Below are positions 8,200-15,571 of a DNA stretch of 38,950 nt, one piece after another. Under the pieces are notes generated by a model that saw only the letters and a program-made list of their open reading frames with translations, was not told where the DNA came from and made no database searches. The stretch's first letter is position 1. The number at the start of each line of letters is the position of its first letter. Position numbers and translations under genes: made by a program. This stretch comes from Acetobacteraceae bacterium (GTDB lineage: Bacteria > Pseudomonadota > Alphaproteobacteria > Acetobacterales > Acetobacteraceae). The DNA lies in contig PLXO01000087.1 in the NCBI GenBank assembly GCA_003151425.1, positions 1-38,950 of the forward strand, read 5' to 3'.

Positions 8200-9239
8200 C
8201 GCAGGCCGCAATTCTCGCACGGCTTCGGCGGTGCCTCGCTGAGCAGGCCGCCGCGAAACGCCTGATAGGCGGGACCGTTCCAGATCTCGCGCAGGCTCTG
8301 CTGCGTCGCGTCGCCCAGCGTGTAGGTGCCATAGTCGCGCGCGGAGAACGGCGCGATGCAGCAGGGCAGCGCGCGGCCATGCGCGGTGAAATACATCAGC
8401 GACCAGGGGCGGCGGCAGGTCGACCACGGCTGATCCTCCGCCTGACGCTTCAGGCTCAGCCCCGGCTCCGTCGCGCCCGAGGCATCCAGCGTCACGCCAA
8501 GGTCCACACCGATCGCCTGCGCCGCCTCGATCGCCGCCTGCTCATCGGCGCGCGTCTGCTCGAACAGCGAGGATTCCGCGCGCGCCATGCCGTAGCCCAC
8601 ATCGTCGAACACCAGGCGCTGCAGATGCACCTCCTTCACGCCCATTTTCGCGGCCAGGCGGACGAAGTCCGGCAGTTGCTCAACCGTTTCCTTCAAGCCG
8701 GTCAGCCACAGCGACACGCGAGGTGCGGTCGCGCCGACCTCGTGCTGATAGGCAATGAACTTGCCGACATCGCGGACGATGCGCTGGAAGAAATCCTTGC
8801 CGCGGACGCGGGCATAGGTCTCGCGGTCGGCGGCATCCAGCGACACGCGCAGCTCATCCAGCCCGCTGTCGATCAGGCCCTGGAACTTCTTCGGCTGCAA
8901 CAGCGTGCCGTTGGTGTTGAACAGCACATAGGTGCCGCGATCTTTCAGATAGCGGATCATGCGCGGCAGCTCTTTCACCAGCATCGGTTCGCCGACGCCG
9001 TGCAGCACGACCCGGGAAATGTTGGGGTACTGATCGACGATGCGGGTGAACAACGACCAGCTCATGTCGGCCGGCGGTTCCAGCGCCTCGAAGGTGCGCG
9101 GGCAGGTCTCGCACAGCAGGTTGCAGCGGTTGGTGACTTCCAGATAGAGGCAGACGGGATCGGCCTCGGTGGTCCGCTCGCGCCGCGCGGCGACGGACTC
9201 GAAGTAGCGGCGCGGATCGCGCAACGCGGTGGCGGACAT
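8187..9239 (-). CDS. Radical SAM/SPASM domain protein
   Basis: 350 residues. VTNRCNLLCETC is the CxxxCxxC motif for the SAM-binding [4Fe-4S] cluster. Downstream, GEPML and FNTNGTLL are typical of the radical SAM barrel. A C-terminal SPASM-like Cys set (STCRRPW, LPCCIAPF, KPCENCGL) suggests auxiliary clusters. Homologous proteins modify peptides, sugars or cofactors; the substrate cannot be read from sequence. Its start is within a 1-bp overlap with the upstream GT87-like gene (TGATG) and its 3' end overlaps the GT2 gene, so the three are co-translated. Confidence 0.88.
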   Translation of the reverse strand: MSATALRDPRRYFESVAARRERTTEADPVCLYLEVTNRCNLLCETCPRTFEALEPPADMSWSLFTRIVDQYPNISRVVLHGVGEPMLVKELPRMIRYLKDRGTYVLFNTNGTLLQPKKFQGLIDSGLDELRVSLDAADRETYARVRGKDFFQRIVRDVGKFIAYQHEVGATAPRVSLWLTGLKETVEQLPDFVRLAAKMGVKEVHLQRLVFDDVGYGMARAESSLFEQTRADEQAAIEAAQAIGVDLGVTLDASGATEPGLSLKRQAEDQPWSTCRRPWSLMYFTAHGRALPCCIAPFSARDYGTYTLGDATQQSLREIWNGPAYQAFRGGLLSEAPPKPCENCGLRWSL

Positions 9240-10609
9240 CACAAACTCTCCTGTGCGGCCTGGGCCTCGATGGTAGCGAGCGGTTGGGGGGTGGTGGATT
9301 GCCACCACTCGCGCGCGGCCAACGCGGCGGTGGGCAGGTAGACCAGACACGGCCAGAAGAACCGTTCGTTCTCCGGATTGATATACAGCAGCACCGGCGA
9401 GACCGCGAGCCAGATGATGCTCCAGCGCGCGTTGACGCAGCACGGCAGCGCGAGCCAGACGAAATACCACGGGTAGTGCGGGGCGATCGCCACCGTCACC
9501 GCGGCGGCAAGGATCGCGGCGTCGCCGCAGATGCGGCGCACATCGGCCTCGGTGCCCGCCGGCGGGCGCGGGCGGAAGGCGATCCATGCGGCGAGCACGG
9601 CCAGACAGACGAGCGCCGCGGCGGCGTAGACATCCGCCATGAACGGCGTGACGGACATGAACAGCCCGAGCCCCGCCAGCAGCCAGATGCCGGTGCCCTG
9701 GGCCAGGTCCTCGTCGTGGAAATAGAAGAACAGCGAGCCGAGCACATGCCGGCCGACGTCGATGTAGAGCAAATAGAGGGCGACGATCACCGCGATCGCA
9801 ACCAGCGGCGCGCGCCAGGCCGCGCCATGGGGCCCTCGCCGCCACAGCGCCGGCGCCACCGCGGCCGGGAAGAACTTCACCAGCACCGCGACACCGAGCG
9901 CGGCGCCGACCCAGGCATCGCGCCGCATCGCGCGCAGCAGCAGCGCCACCGCCAGCGCGCCGATGGCGATCGCATCGGCATGGCCATTGCCGGCGAAGTC
10001 CCAGACCGACAGCGGATTCCAGGCGTAGATCAGCACGCGCGCGCCCGGCAACCCCGCCAGAGCGAGCACGCGCAACATCGCCCAGCAGGCCAGCGCCTCG
10101 AACATGACCATCGCCAGCTTCATCGCGACGACGTTCTGCGAGACGCGCGCGACCGCCTGGAACACCACCTGCGCCGCCGGCGGATAGATCGTGGGCGCAA
10201 CGGTGGCGCGGTTGATGTGCGGGTAGATCGCCTCGTCGCGCAGCGATTCCAGCGCGGGGTCGGCGGGGATGTAGCGATACGGGTTGATGCCGGCGATCTG
10301 CACGCGGCCGTCCCACACGTAGCGATAGATGTCACTGGAGAGGAAGGGTTGCGGGAACAGCACCGCGAGGCGCATGGCGACGGCGACCGCGAGCACGATC
10401 AGCACCGCGCCTTTCGAGGTCGGGCGACGGAGGACAAGGGCGACCGCGAGCAGGTAGACGACCACGGCAATGGCCAGGACTGCGACGAAAACGTTCTTGA
10501 GTGCGATGGAGCCGACCGTGTCCTCGCCCGGGATGTGCACCGCGAGGGCGGCGAGGGTCAGCCCGATCAGCCCGCCGCCCAGCAGCACCAGCGCGCCACG
10601 GGGGGTCAT
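9239..10609 (-). CDS. Polytopic membrane glycosyltransferase (GT87/mannosyltransferase-like)
   Basis: 456 residues with roughly ten to twelve hydrophobic segments. DIYRYVWDGRVQIAGINPYR is the periplasm-facing Asp motif and NPY loop seen in DUF2029/GT87 and related polyprenyl-phosphate-sugar-dependent transferases (GT-C fold). The later YPWYFVWLALP also fits. The start at 10609 (MTPRGALVLLGG) is chosen because the open extension to 10783 is made of interspersed repeat sequence. It probably transfers a hexose from a lipid carrier to an exported acceptor. It is the first gene of a three-gene overlapping unit. Confidence 0.8.
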   Translation of the reverse strand: MTPRGALVLLGGGLIGLTLAALAVHIPGEDTVGSIALKNVFVAVLAIAVVVYLLAVALVLRRPTSKGAVLIVLAVAVAMRLAVLFPQPFLSSDIYRYVWDGRVQIAGINPYRYIPADPALESLRDEAIYPHINRATVAPTIYPPAAQVVFQAVARVSQNVVAMKLAMVMFEALACWAMLRVLALAGLPGARVLIYAWNPLSVWDFAGNGHADAIAIGALAVALLLRAMRRDAWVGAALGVAVLVKFFPAAVAPALWRRGPHGAAWRAPLVAIAVIVALYLLYIDVGRHVLGSLFFYFHDEDLAQGTGIWLLAGLGLFMSVTPFMADVYAAAALVCLAVLAAWIAFRPRPPAGTEADVRRICGDAAILAAAVTVAIAPHYPWYFVWLALPCCVNARWSIIWLAVSPVLLYINPENERFFWPCLVYLPTAALAAREWWQSTTPQPLATIEAQAAQESL

Positions 10610-10717
10610 TGCGCGGGCCACGCGCGAATCGCCCGCGTCACGAGGAACCCGCCCTGAGCGGCGCGCATCGGCCAATCCGTGGCCTTGTATCTTGAACTCG
10701 GCCATCCACGGATCGCT

Positions 10718-10836
10718 GGTGCCGCGACGGATGGCCGGGTCAAGTCCGGCCATGACGTGGCAGCAATTCTCATTTTGTCCCACCTGGTTGCCACAACGTC
10801 ATGGCCGGACTTGTTCCGGCCATCCGTCGCGGCACC
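10718..10836. repeat. Inverted repeat, 41-bp arms (39/41), same core as 6894-7039
   Basis: The arms 10718-10758 and 10796-10836 share 39 of 41 positions in inverted orientation. The 37-nt loop holds the motif CAGCAATTCTCATTTTG at 10761. The element lies in the 403-bp gap between the GT87-like and DUF2064 genes; no gene is present in the gap. Confidence 0.92.
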
Positions 10837-10845
10837 GTGGCGCGG

Positions 10846-10940
10846 GGATGGCCGGAACAAGCATGCCCCCGGGCGCTTGACCCGGGGGTCCGGCCATGAC
10901 GTTGAAAGGCCGTGCCGCCCGGCCAAAACGAGAATTGCTG
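10846..10940. repeat. Related palindromic copy plus motif copy 3
   Basis: A degenerate third copy of the GGATGGCCGGAACAAGC / GTCCGGCCATGACG element (10846-10900), with an internal hairpin CCCCCGGG (10866-10873) / CCCGGGGG (10881-10888). The sequence at 10918-10940 is the inverted CAGCAATTCTCGTTTTGGCC motif. Confidence 0.75.
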
Positions 10941-11012
10941 ATGACGCGGGAAAGCGCGGCGCCAGCCATGACGTTGAATGGCCGGCGCGCTCATCCCGCA
11001 AAGTCGGGTGAC

Positions 11013-11843
11013 TCATTGCGCTGCCAGCGACAGCGCGGCGCGGCGCAGGCCAATGCGGGCGAGACACGCGGCGGTAACCGGCGCGGCGTAGGGCGGTAGC
11101 GCCGCGCGAGCCGGCGGCGAAATCTCCTCGATCAGCCGCAGCAGCGCGGCGTGGTCGTCCACATCGTACCACGGCGCCAGTTCCACCAGCTCCAGGCCCA
11201 GCGTGCGCGCCCGCGCTCGCGTCTCTTCCGCAACGGTGTCGGTACTCCATGCGATGTCCTCGAACAGATGCGCGTGCGGGGTTGTCATGCCGAGCAGGTA
11301 GTAGCCGCCGTCCTCCGCCGGTCCCAGCACCACTCTGTCGGGCCGTTCCAGCAATCGCGTCGCCGCCTCGACCAGCAGCGAAGTCGGCAACGTCGGGCTG
11401 TCCGAGTTCAATACGCATGCAGCGTTGGCGCCGTCATCGAGCATCGACTGGATCGCATGCAGCAGGCATCGCCCGAAGCCCTGCACCCCAGGCGGCAGCG
11501 GCGGCGAGCCGTCGGCCAGCACAAGCCCGGTGCCCTCGGCCAGATGTCCGTCGAACAACGCCTCGGCCCCGGAAGGCGCGTAGGCGATGCAGCCCTGGAT
11601 CGGCGCCTGCCGTGCCGCGAGCCGCACATTCTCCGTCACGTCGCGCAGGAACGCCGCACTCAGCGTGGCGGCTTCCTCCGGCGTCAGCAGCGGTGTCAGC
11701 CGCGTCTTCGCGCGACCGGGGATCGGCGCTTTGGCCATCACCCCGATCGTGCAGCCCCCTGCCCCATTCTGCGCCCGTTCCACTGGCGGTTCCCCTGGCC
11801 GTTCCCCTGATCGCTCCCGTGGCGCTTTCCCCCGGCGCTGCAT
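11013..11843 (-). CDS. TIGR04282/DUF2064 family glycosyltransferase-like protein
   Basis: 276 residues. GVMAKAPIPGRAKTRL is the N-terminal nucleotide-binding signature of the CofC-like 'rSAM/selenodomain-associated transferase 1' family; VLNSDSPTLP and LGPAEDGGYYLLG are its other hallmarks. These proteins are GT-A-like nucleotidyl or glycosyl transferases and often lie near radical SAM genes, as here. The first ~28 residues (QRRGKAPRERSGERPGEPPV...) are encoded by a 12-bp tandem array and may be dispensable; an internal start near the GVMAK motif is possible. It starts 3 bp after the upstream molybdoenzyme gene. Confidence 0.88.
   Translation of the reverse strand: MQRRGKAPRERSGERPGEPPVERAQNGAGGCTIGVMAKAPIPGRAKTRLTPLLTPEEAATLSAAFLRDVTENVRLAARQAPIQGCIAYAPSGAEALFDGHLAEGTGLVLADGSPPLPPGVQGFGRCLLHAIQSMLDDGANAACVLNSDSPTLPTSLLVEAATRLLERPDRVVLGPAEDGGYYLLGMTTPHAHLFEDIAWSTDTVAEETRARARTLGLELVELAPWYDVDDHAALLRLIEEISPPARAALPPYAAPVTAACLARIGLRRAALSLAAQ
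11777..11836 (-). repeat. 12-bp tandem array in the DUF2064 gene N-terminus (5 units)
   Basis: Five 12-bp units, on the plus strand close to GTTCCCCTGGCC, in frame with the minus-strand gene and producing an Arg/Gly/Glu/Pro-rich tail ahead of the catalytic domain. Confidence 0.9.
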
Positions 11844-11846
11844 GGC

Positions 11847-12551
11847 TCAGATCCCGCTGAACCAGTTGTAGCCGCGATCGGTCCAGAACCCGTGCGGACG
11901 CAGGTTGGTGACGAACATCGTGGTGACGAATTTCGGGTTCTTGAACCCCAGCTTGGTCGGCACGCGGATCTTGAACGGATAGCCGTACTTCCTCGGCAAG
12001 ACCTCGTCGGACAGCTTGAACGCCATGATCGTCTGCGGGTGCAGCGCGGTCGCCATGTCCATGCTCTCGTAGTAGCCGTCGGCGCACTCGAAGCCGACGT
12101 AGCGCGCGGTGGTGTCGGCGCCGATTCGCTCGAAGAACGTGCGCAGCGGCGTGCCGGTCCATTTGCCGATCATGCTCCAGCCCTCGACGCAGACATGGCG
12201 TGTCACCTGGCTGATTTGCGGCAGGGCGTAGAGTTGATCGACCGTCCATGGCTTTTTGTTGGCGATCAGTCCGGCCAGGCTCAGCCGATAGTTTTCCGGG
12301 TTCAGCGCCGGCGCGTTCTCCGGGCCGTACCAGGCGTTGTAGCGGAAATCCTTCACCGCCTCGCTTTCCGGGAAGGTCGGCGCCAGCTTGTTCGGGTTGA
12401 ACAACGCCGCCTGCACGCGGTCGTTCCAGGCGGAGAACCGCGCCAGGATCCCCTGCACCGCGTCGTTGTCGCTCAGGTCGCAGCCGGTCAGCAGAGTCAG
12501 CGCGCCGAGCGACATCCCACCGCGCAGCAGCGCACGCCGATCGAGGCTCAT
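11847..12551 (-). CDS. YedY/MsrP-like molybdopterin-dependent oxidoreductase (Tat lipoprotein)
   Basis: 234 residues. The N-terminus has a twin-arginine (SLDRRALLRGG) followed by a hydrophobic stretch and a lipobox (LLTGC), so it is predicted to be exported folded by Tat and lipidated. The sulfite-oxidase fold is recognised by RHVCVEGWSMIGKWTGTPL, where the Cys ligates Mo, and by GYYESMDMATALHPQTI. It is shorter than MsrP (~330 residues) and lacks a dimerisation domain, like the short YuiH-type members. Its start overlaps the cytochrome b561 gene by 4 bp (ATGA), indicating a periplasmic reductase with a membrane electron donor. The substrate is unknown; MsrP relatives reduce methionine sulfoxide. 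Confidence 0.9.
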   Translation of the reverse strand: MSLDRRALLRGGMSLGALTLLTGCDLSDNDAVQGILARFSAWNDRVQAALFNPNKLAPTFPESEAVKDFRYNAWYGPENAPALNPENYRLSLAGLIANKKPWTVDQLYALPQISQVTRHVCVEGWSMIGKWTGTPLRTFFERIGADTTARYVGFECADGYYESMDMATALHPQTIMAFKLSDEVLPRKYGYPFKIRVPTKLGFKNPKFVTTMFVTNLRPHGFWTDRGYNWFSGI

Positions 12552-13324
12552 GATTGTGCTTCCCTGGTCTGCGTCTCTATGGAGGTGCCGCCCGGGGGGA
12601 CATCGCCGCCAGGGGGCGCATGGCCGGTTATGTGAGCGGGACCGGTCACGCGACCCGTCACCATCGCGACGAAGGTCTTCGGCACCAGGGCCACCAGCGC
12701 GATGTGCACCAGCAGGAAGCCGCAGATGCCCGCCATGCCGAGGAAATGCACGATGCGCGCGCTCTGGAAGCCGCCGAACAGCAGCTCGAGGGGAAAAGTC
12801 TGCACCGGCTTCCAGATTGCGATGCCGGAGACGAGCATCAGCAGCACGAGGGCGAGCACGCCCCAGTAGAACACCTTCTGCACGGCGTTGTATTCGCCCA
12901 GGTGGTGCTCCAGCTTGAACCGCGCCGCGGCGATGAAGTCGCGCAGGAAGCTGGTCGGCCCGACCGGCAGGAGGTCGCGGCGGAAGTGCCCCGACAGCGC
13001 GCCCCAGGCGACGAACAGCACGTAGCTGAGGGCCAGCAGCCACATCGCGGCGAAGTGCCAGGCAATCGCGCTCGCCACCCCCGGATCGTTGTGCCAGGTC
13101 AGAGCGACGTTGATGTCGCCGCCAAGGGTGAACGCGTCGGGGAAGCGGAACGGGAAGATCGGCGAGGCGTTGTAGATGCGCCAGCCGCTGCCGATCATGA
13201 TGACGATCGAGGCCGCCATCAGCCAGTGCGTGAGCCGGACCGGCCAGGCGTGCTCGAGGACCTCGGGGGCTGGGTCCAGCGCTACTGCGTGGTCCAGGAC
13301 CTCGGGCGCGGTGGTCTCGCTCAT
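12548..13324 (-). CDS. Cytochrome b561-type membrane subunit
   Basis: 258 residues with four TM helices (around WLMAASIVIMIGSG, WHFAAMWLLALSYVLF, FYWGVLALVLLMLVSG and GMAGICGFLLVHIALVALV). Histidines in helices 1, 2 and 4 fit bis-His haem b ligation as in FdnI-type cytochromes. It probably passes quinol electrons to the adjacent molybdoenzyme. The N-terminal tail contains a duplicated APEVL(D/E)HA segment and the C-terminal tail a PPGG repeat, both apparently repeat-derived. 4-bp overlaps with both neighbours show one operon. Confidence 0.87.
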   Translation of the reverse strand: MSETTAPEVLDHAVALDPAPEVLEHAWPVRLTHWLMAASIVIMIGSGWRIYNASPIFPFRFPDAFTLGGDINVALTWHNDPGVASAIAWHFAAMWLLALSYVLFVAWGALSGHFRRDLLPVGPTSFLRDFIAAARFKLEHHLGEYNAVQKVFYWGVLALVLLMLVSGIAIWKPVQTFPLELLFGGFQSARIVHFLGMAGICGFLLVHIALVALVPKTFVAMVTGRVTGPAHITGHAPPGGDVPPGGTSIETQTREAQS

Positions 13325-14088
13325 GGTTTGCTCTCCGGGGGCACGGTCTCCACGCCGTCGGCACTCAGAACTTCGGTCGCCGCCGGCGAATGCAGGTAGT
13401 CGAGGAACGCGTGGGCGTTCGGACTGTGCGTCAGCGTGCTGATCGCCGCGGCGTAGACAATCGGTGGGTAGGCGGACGCGGCGACCGGCCCGGCAACGCT
13501 CAGGTTTGGGTCGGCGCGCACGTCGGTCAGGTGGACCAACCCCTGCGCGGCGGCGCCGGTATCGATCAGGAAGCCGACCTCCGCGGCGTTCGCGGCGCCC
13601 TGGACGTGCGCCGGATGCAGCCCCAGCGCCGCCAGCACGGCCGGTCCGTCGATCGTGGCGGCCGGGGTCGGATCCGTGATGGCCAAGGTGTCGTTCGCTT
13701 GATCCGTGGGGGGCGTCGCGCCCGTCGCGCGCGCCAGCACCAGGGTGGTGCGCCAGGCGCCGGTCCGCGTGCCGGGTTCGATGACGCCGGCCTGCTCGGC
13801 CTGGTCCATCCAGGGCGCCAGCGTTACCACCACGTCGTTCCATACGCTGTGGCGCAACTGCGCCAGAATCAGCGTCGGCGGGGCGGAAAACACATGCACG
13901 GGCACGCCGGTCTGCGCCGTGAAGCGCGCCCCGACATCGCGCAGCGCGTGCGCCAGGGTCGGGTCACCGTAGACGATCACGTCGGGTGCTGCAGCCCGCG
14001 CCGGGGTGACGCAGGGTCCCACGATCGGCAGCAGCGCCGGCAGCGCCACGACCAGCCCGGCCAGCACAGATCGCCCCCTTGCCAGCAT
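13321..14088 (-). CDS. ModA-like periplasmic substrate-binding protein
   Basis: 255 residues. A Sec signal peptide (hydrophobic run then ARA-AAPDV) precedes a type 2 periplasmic-binding fold. VIVYGDPTLAHALRDVGARF matches the N-terminus of molybdate-binding ModA-like proteins, and the C-terminal HAFLDYLHSPAATEVL is typical of that group. No permease or ATPase gene accompanies it. As first gene of an operon with a molybdoenzyme and cytochrome b it could bind molybdate/tungstate or the enzyme's substrate; solitary ModA-like proteins are frequent beside such enzymes. Confidence 0.78.
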   Translation of the reverse strand: MLARGRSVLAGLVVALPALLPIVGPCVTPARAAAPDVIVYGDPTLAHALRDVGARFTAQTGVPVHVFSAPPTLILAQLRHSVWNDVVVTLAPWMDQAEQAGVIEPGTRTGAWRTTLVLARATGATPPTDQANDTLAITDPTPAATIDGPAVLAALGLHPAHVQGAANAAEVGFLIDTGAAAQGLVHLTDVRADPNLSVAGPVAASAYPPIVYAAAISTLTHSPNAHAFLDYLHSPAATEVLSADGVETVPPESKP

Positions 14089-14159
14089 GGCACCTTCCCC
14101 CCTCTTCGCCGCTTCTCCCGGAAGACCCTACACTGCGGGCGGCATATCGCCCGCCTCAC

Positions 14160-14174
14160 TTCACGATTTCGTGA
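14160..14174. repeat. TTCRCGATTTCGTGA element, left copy
   Basis: TTCACGATTTCGTGA contains inverted TCACGA / TCGTGA halves and is followed by a CCCTCCC tract. A near-identical copy lies at 15464-15478 beyond the RES gene, in the same orientation and with a similar flank. It lies 78 bp upstream of the antitoxin start, so an operator role is possible. Confidence 0.55.
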
Positions 14175-14251
14175 AAATCCCCTCCCGACCGGGAGGGACG
14201 TGCAACACCGAACGGAACATTGAAAGGCGGTGCGCTTGAAATGGGTTGCCT

Positions 14252-14710
14252 ATGGGCGGAGTGGAGCCATATTCTGTCTACAGGCAGGAACTCGAAGAGG
14301 CCGGAATGCCGCCCATCGCAAGCACTTTTATCGCCGAGCCGCCGGTCAGCCGGGAGCAGGTCCGCAACGCTCTGCGCGGTTTTTTCCGCATCATGGAACT
14401 TTGGGGAGCGGACAATGTCCACACCCGAGCGATTCTTGGTCATCCGGCTGAGCGGACATTCTACAAATGGAGGGCCGGCGAAGCTGGAACGGTGCCGGTC
14501 GACGTTATCAGGCGCATCGGCTACGTCAGCGGCATCTGGAAGGCACTCCAGATCCTGTATGCCGACCATGCCCAAGCCGACAGTTGGGTACGACGGCCTA
14601 ATCGCTATTTCGGCGGGCAAGCGCCACTGGAGCGGATGAGCGCCGGCGATGTGACGGATCTCGCCGCCGTTCGGCAGTATCTCGACGCTGCGCGCGGCCC
14701 GTGGTCCTGA
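14252..14710 (+). CDS. Xre/MbcA/ParS-type antitoxin
   Basis: 152 residues from the ATG at 14252 (MGGVEPYSVYRQ); a TTG two codons upstream is an alternative, as is MPPIAS further in. The C-terminal half (AILGHPAERTFYKWRAGE..., then VSGIWKALQILYADHAQADSWVRRPN) is the MbcA/ParS/Xre toxin-binding domain, ending in the usual AAVRQYLDAARG helix. It should neutralise the RES toxin encoded next and bind its own promoter. The 3' end overlaps the toxin gene by 10 bp. Confidence 0.85.
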   Translation: MGGVEPYSVYRQELEEAGMPPIASTFIAEPPVSREQVRNALRGFFRIMELWGADNVHTRAILGHPAERTFYKWRAGEAGTVPVDVIRRIGYVSGIWKALQILYADHAQADSWVRRPNRYFGGQAPLERMSAGDVTDLAAVRQYLDAARGPWS

Positions 14711-15444
14711 CCCCGCCCCTGAACCGGGTCAACTGGCCAACGGCGACTCGACTGATCGCCTCCAAATACCCACCGATCGATCTGTATGAGAGAGTGTCGT
14801 CCGATCGGGACGTTTGGGATGCCCTGATCGAGGCGGAAATGCTCACCAACCCGCGTGTGCGCAACCAGCTCGGCAACATTCGTCTTGTTCCGATCGAAGA
14901 GCGCGTGAGCGGCCCAGGGGCGAGCTACGTCATGGCGCCCTTTACCCACCTGAACCCCAAGGGCGGACGGTTTTCGGACGCGACGCACGGTGCCTACTAT
15001 GCGGCCCAGGATTTGCCCACTGCTGTGGCCGAGACCAGTTACCACTTCGCGCGGTTCGCCGCCGATTCCGCTGACGGCCCCCGATATGAAGAGATGCGCG
15101 TCATCGTCGGGCGCATCGATGCCGAACTGCACGACGTGGAGCAGCTGGCTGTTGCCGACCGACGGCGTCTGCTTGATCCGATCGACTACACGCCCGGTCA
15201 GGCATTCGCCCTTGCATTGCGCGACACCGGAAGCACGGGCGTGCACTACTCCAGCGTTCGTCGCGCGGGCGGCAAATGCGTGGCGGTATTCCGTCCATCC
15301 GCCGTGGGCATTCCCGTGCAGACGAGGCATCTGAAGTATCATTGGGACGGGACCGCAATGCGGCGCTATTTCGACTACGAGCGGGACACGTGGATCGACA
15401 TGGAGAAGCTGGAGAACCCCAGTGGTGGGAGCGCCGGCTCGTAG
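14701..15444 (+). CDS. RES domain toxin
   Basis: 247 residues from the GTG at 14701. NPKGGRFSDATHGAYYAAQD and TAVAETSYHFARF carry the conserved Arg, Glu and Ser of the RES family, and GVHYSSVRRAGGKCVAVF is the C-terminal signature. Characterised RES toxins fold like ADP-ribosyltransferases and degrade or modify NAD+, halting growth. The Xre-RES order and overlap are the usual type II module. The residues needed for catalysis appear present, so it is probably functional. Confidence 0.88.
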   Translation: MVLTPPLNRVNWPTATRLIASKYPPIDLYERVSSDRDVWDALIEAEMLTNPRVRNQLGNIRLVPIEERVSGPGASYVMAPFTHLNPKGGRFSDATHGAYYAAQDLPTAVAETSYHFARFAADSADGPRYEEMRVIVGRIDAELHDVEQLAVADRRRLLDPIDYTPGQAFALALRDTGSTGVHYSSVRRAGGKCVAVFRPSAVGIPVQTRHLKYHWDGTAMRRYFDYERDTWIDMEKLENPSGGSAGS

Positions 15445-15463
15445 GCTAGGCCGCCTGCCCAAC

Positions 15464-15478
15464 TTCGCGATTTCGTGA
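15464..15478. repeat. TTCRCGATTTCGTGA element, right copy
   Basis: TTCGCGATTTCGTGA, preceded by CCGCCT and followed by a C-rich tract like the left copy at 14160. It is a direct-orientation repeat 1304 bp from the left copy, bracketing the Xre-RES module. Confidence 0.55.
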
Positions 15479-15571
15479 CACCTCCCCGCCGGCGGCGACC
15501 AGACCCACGCGCGCCGGGCGTTGAAACGTCCCGCCGACGCACGCATATCGCGGCCGATAGGGAGTCATCGC

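Noticed and set aside
10610..10783. N-terminal extension of the GT87-like protein
   Set aside because: The added residues translate the interspersed repeat (QNEN..., VMAGLDPAI) and precede a good membrane-protein start at 10609.
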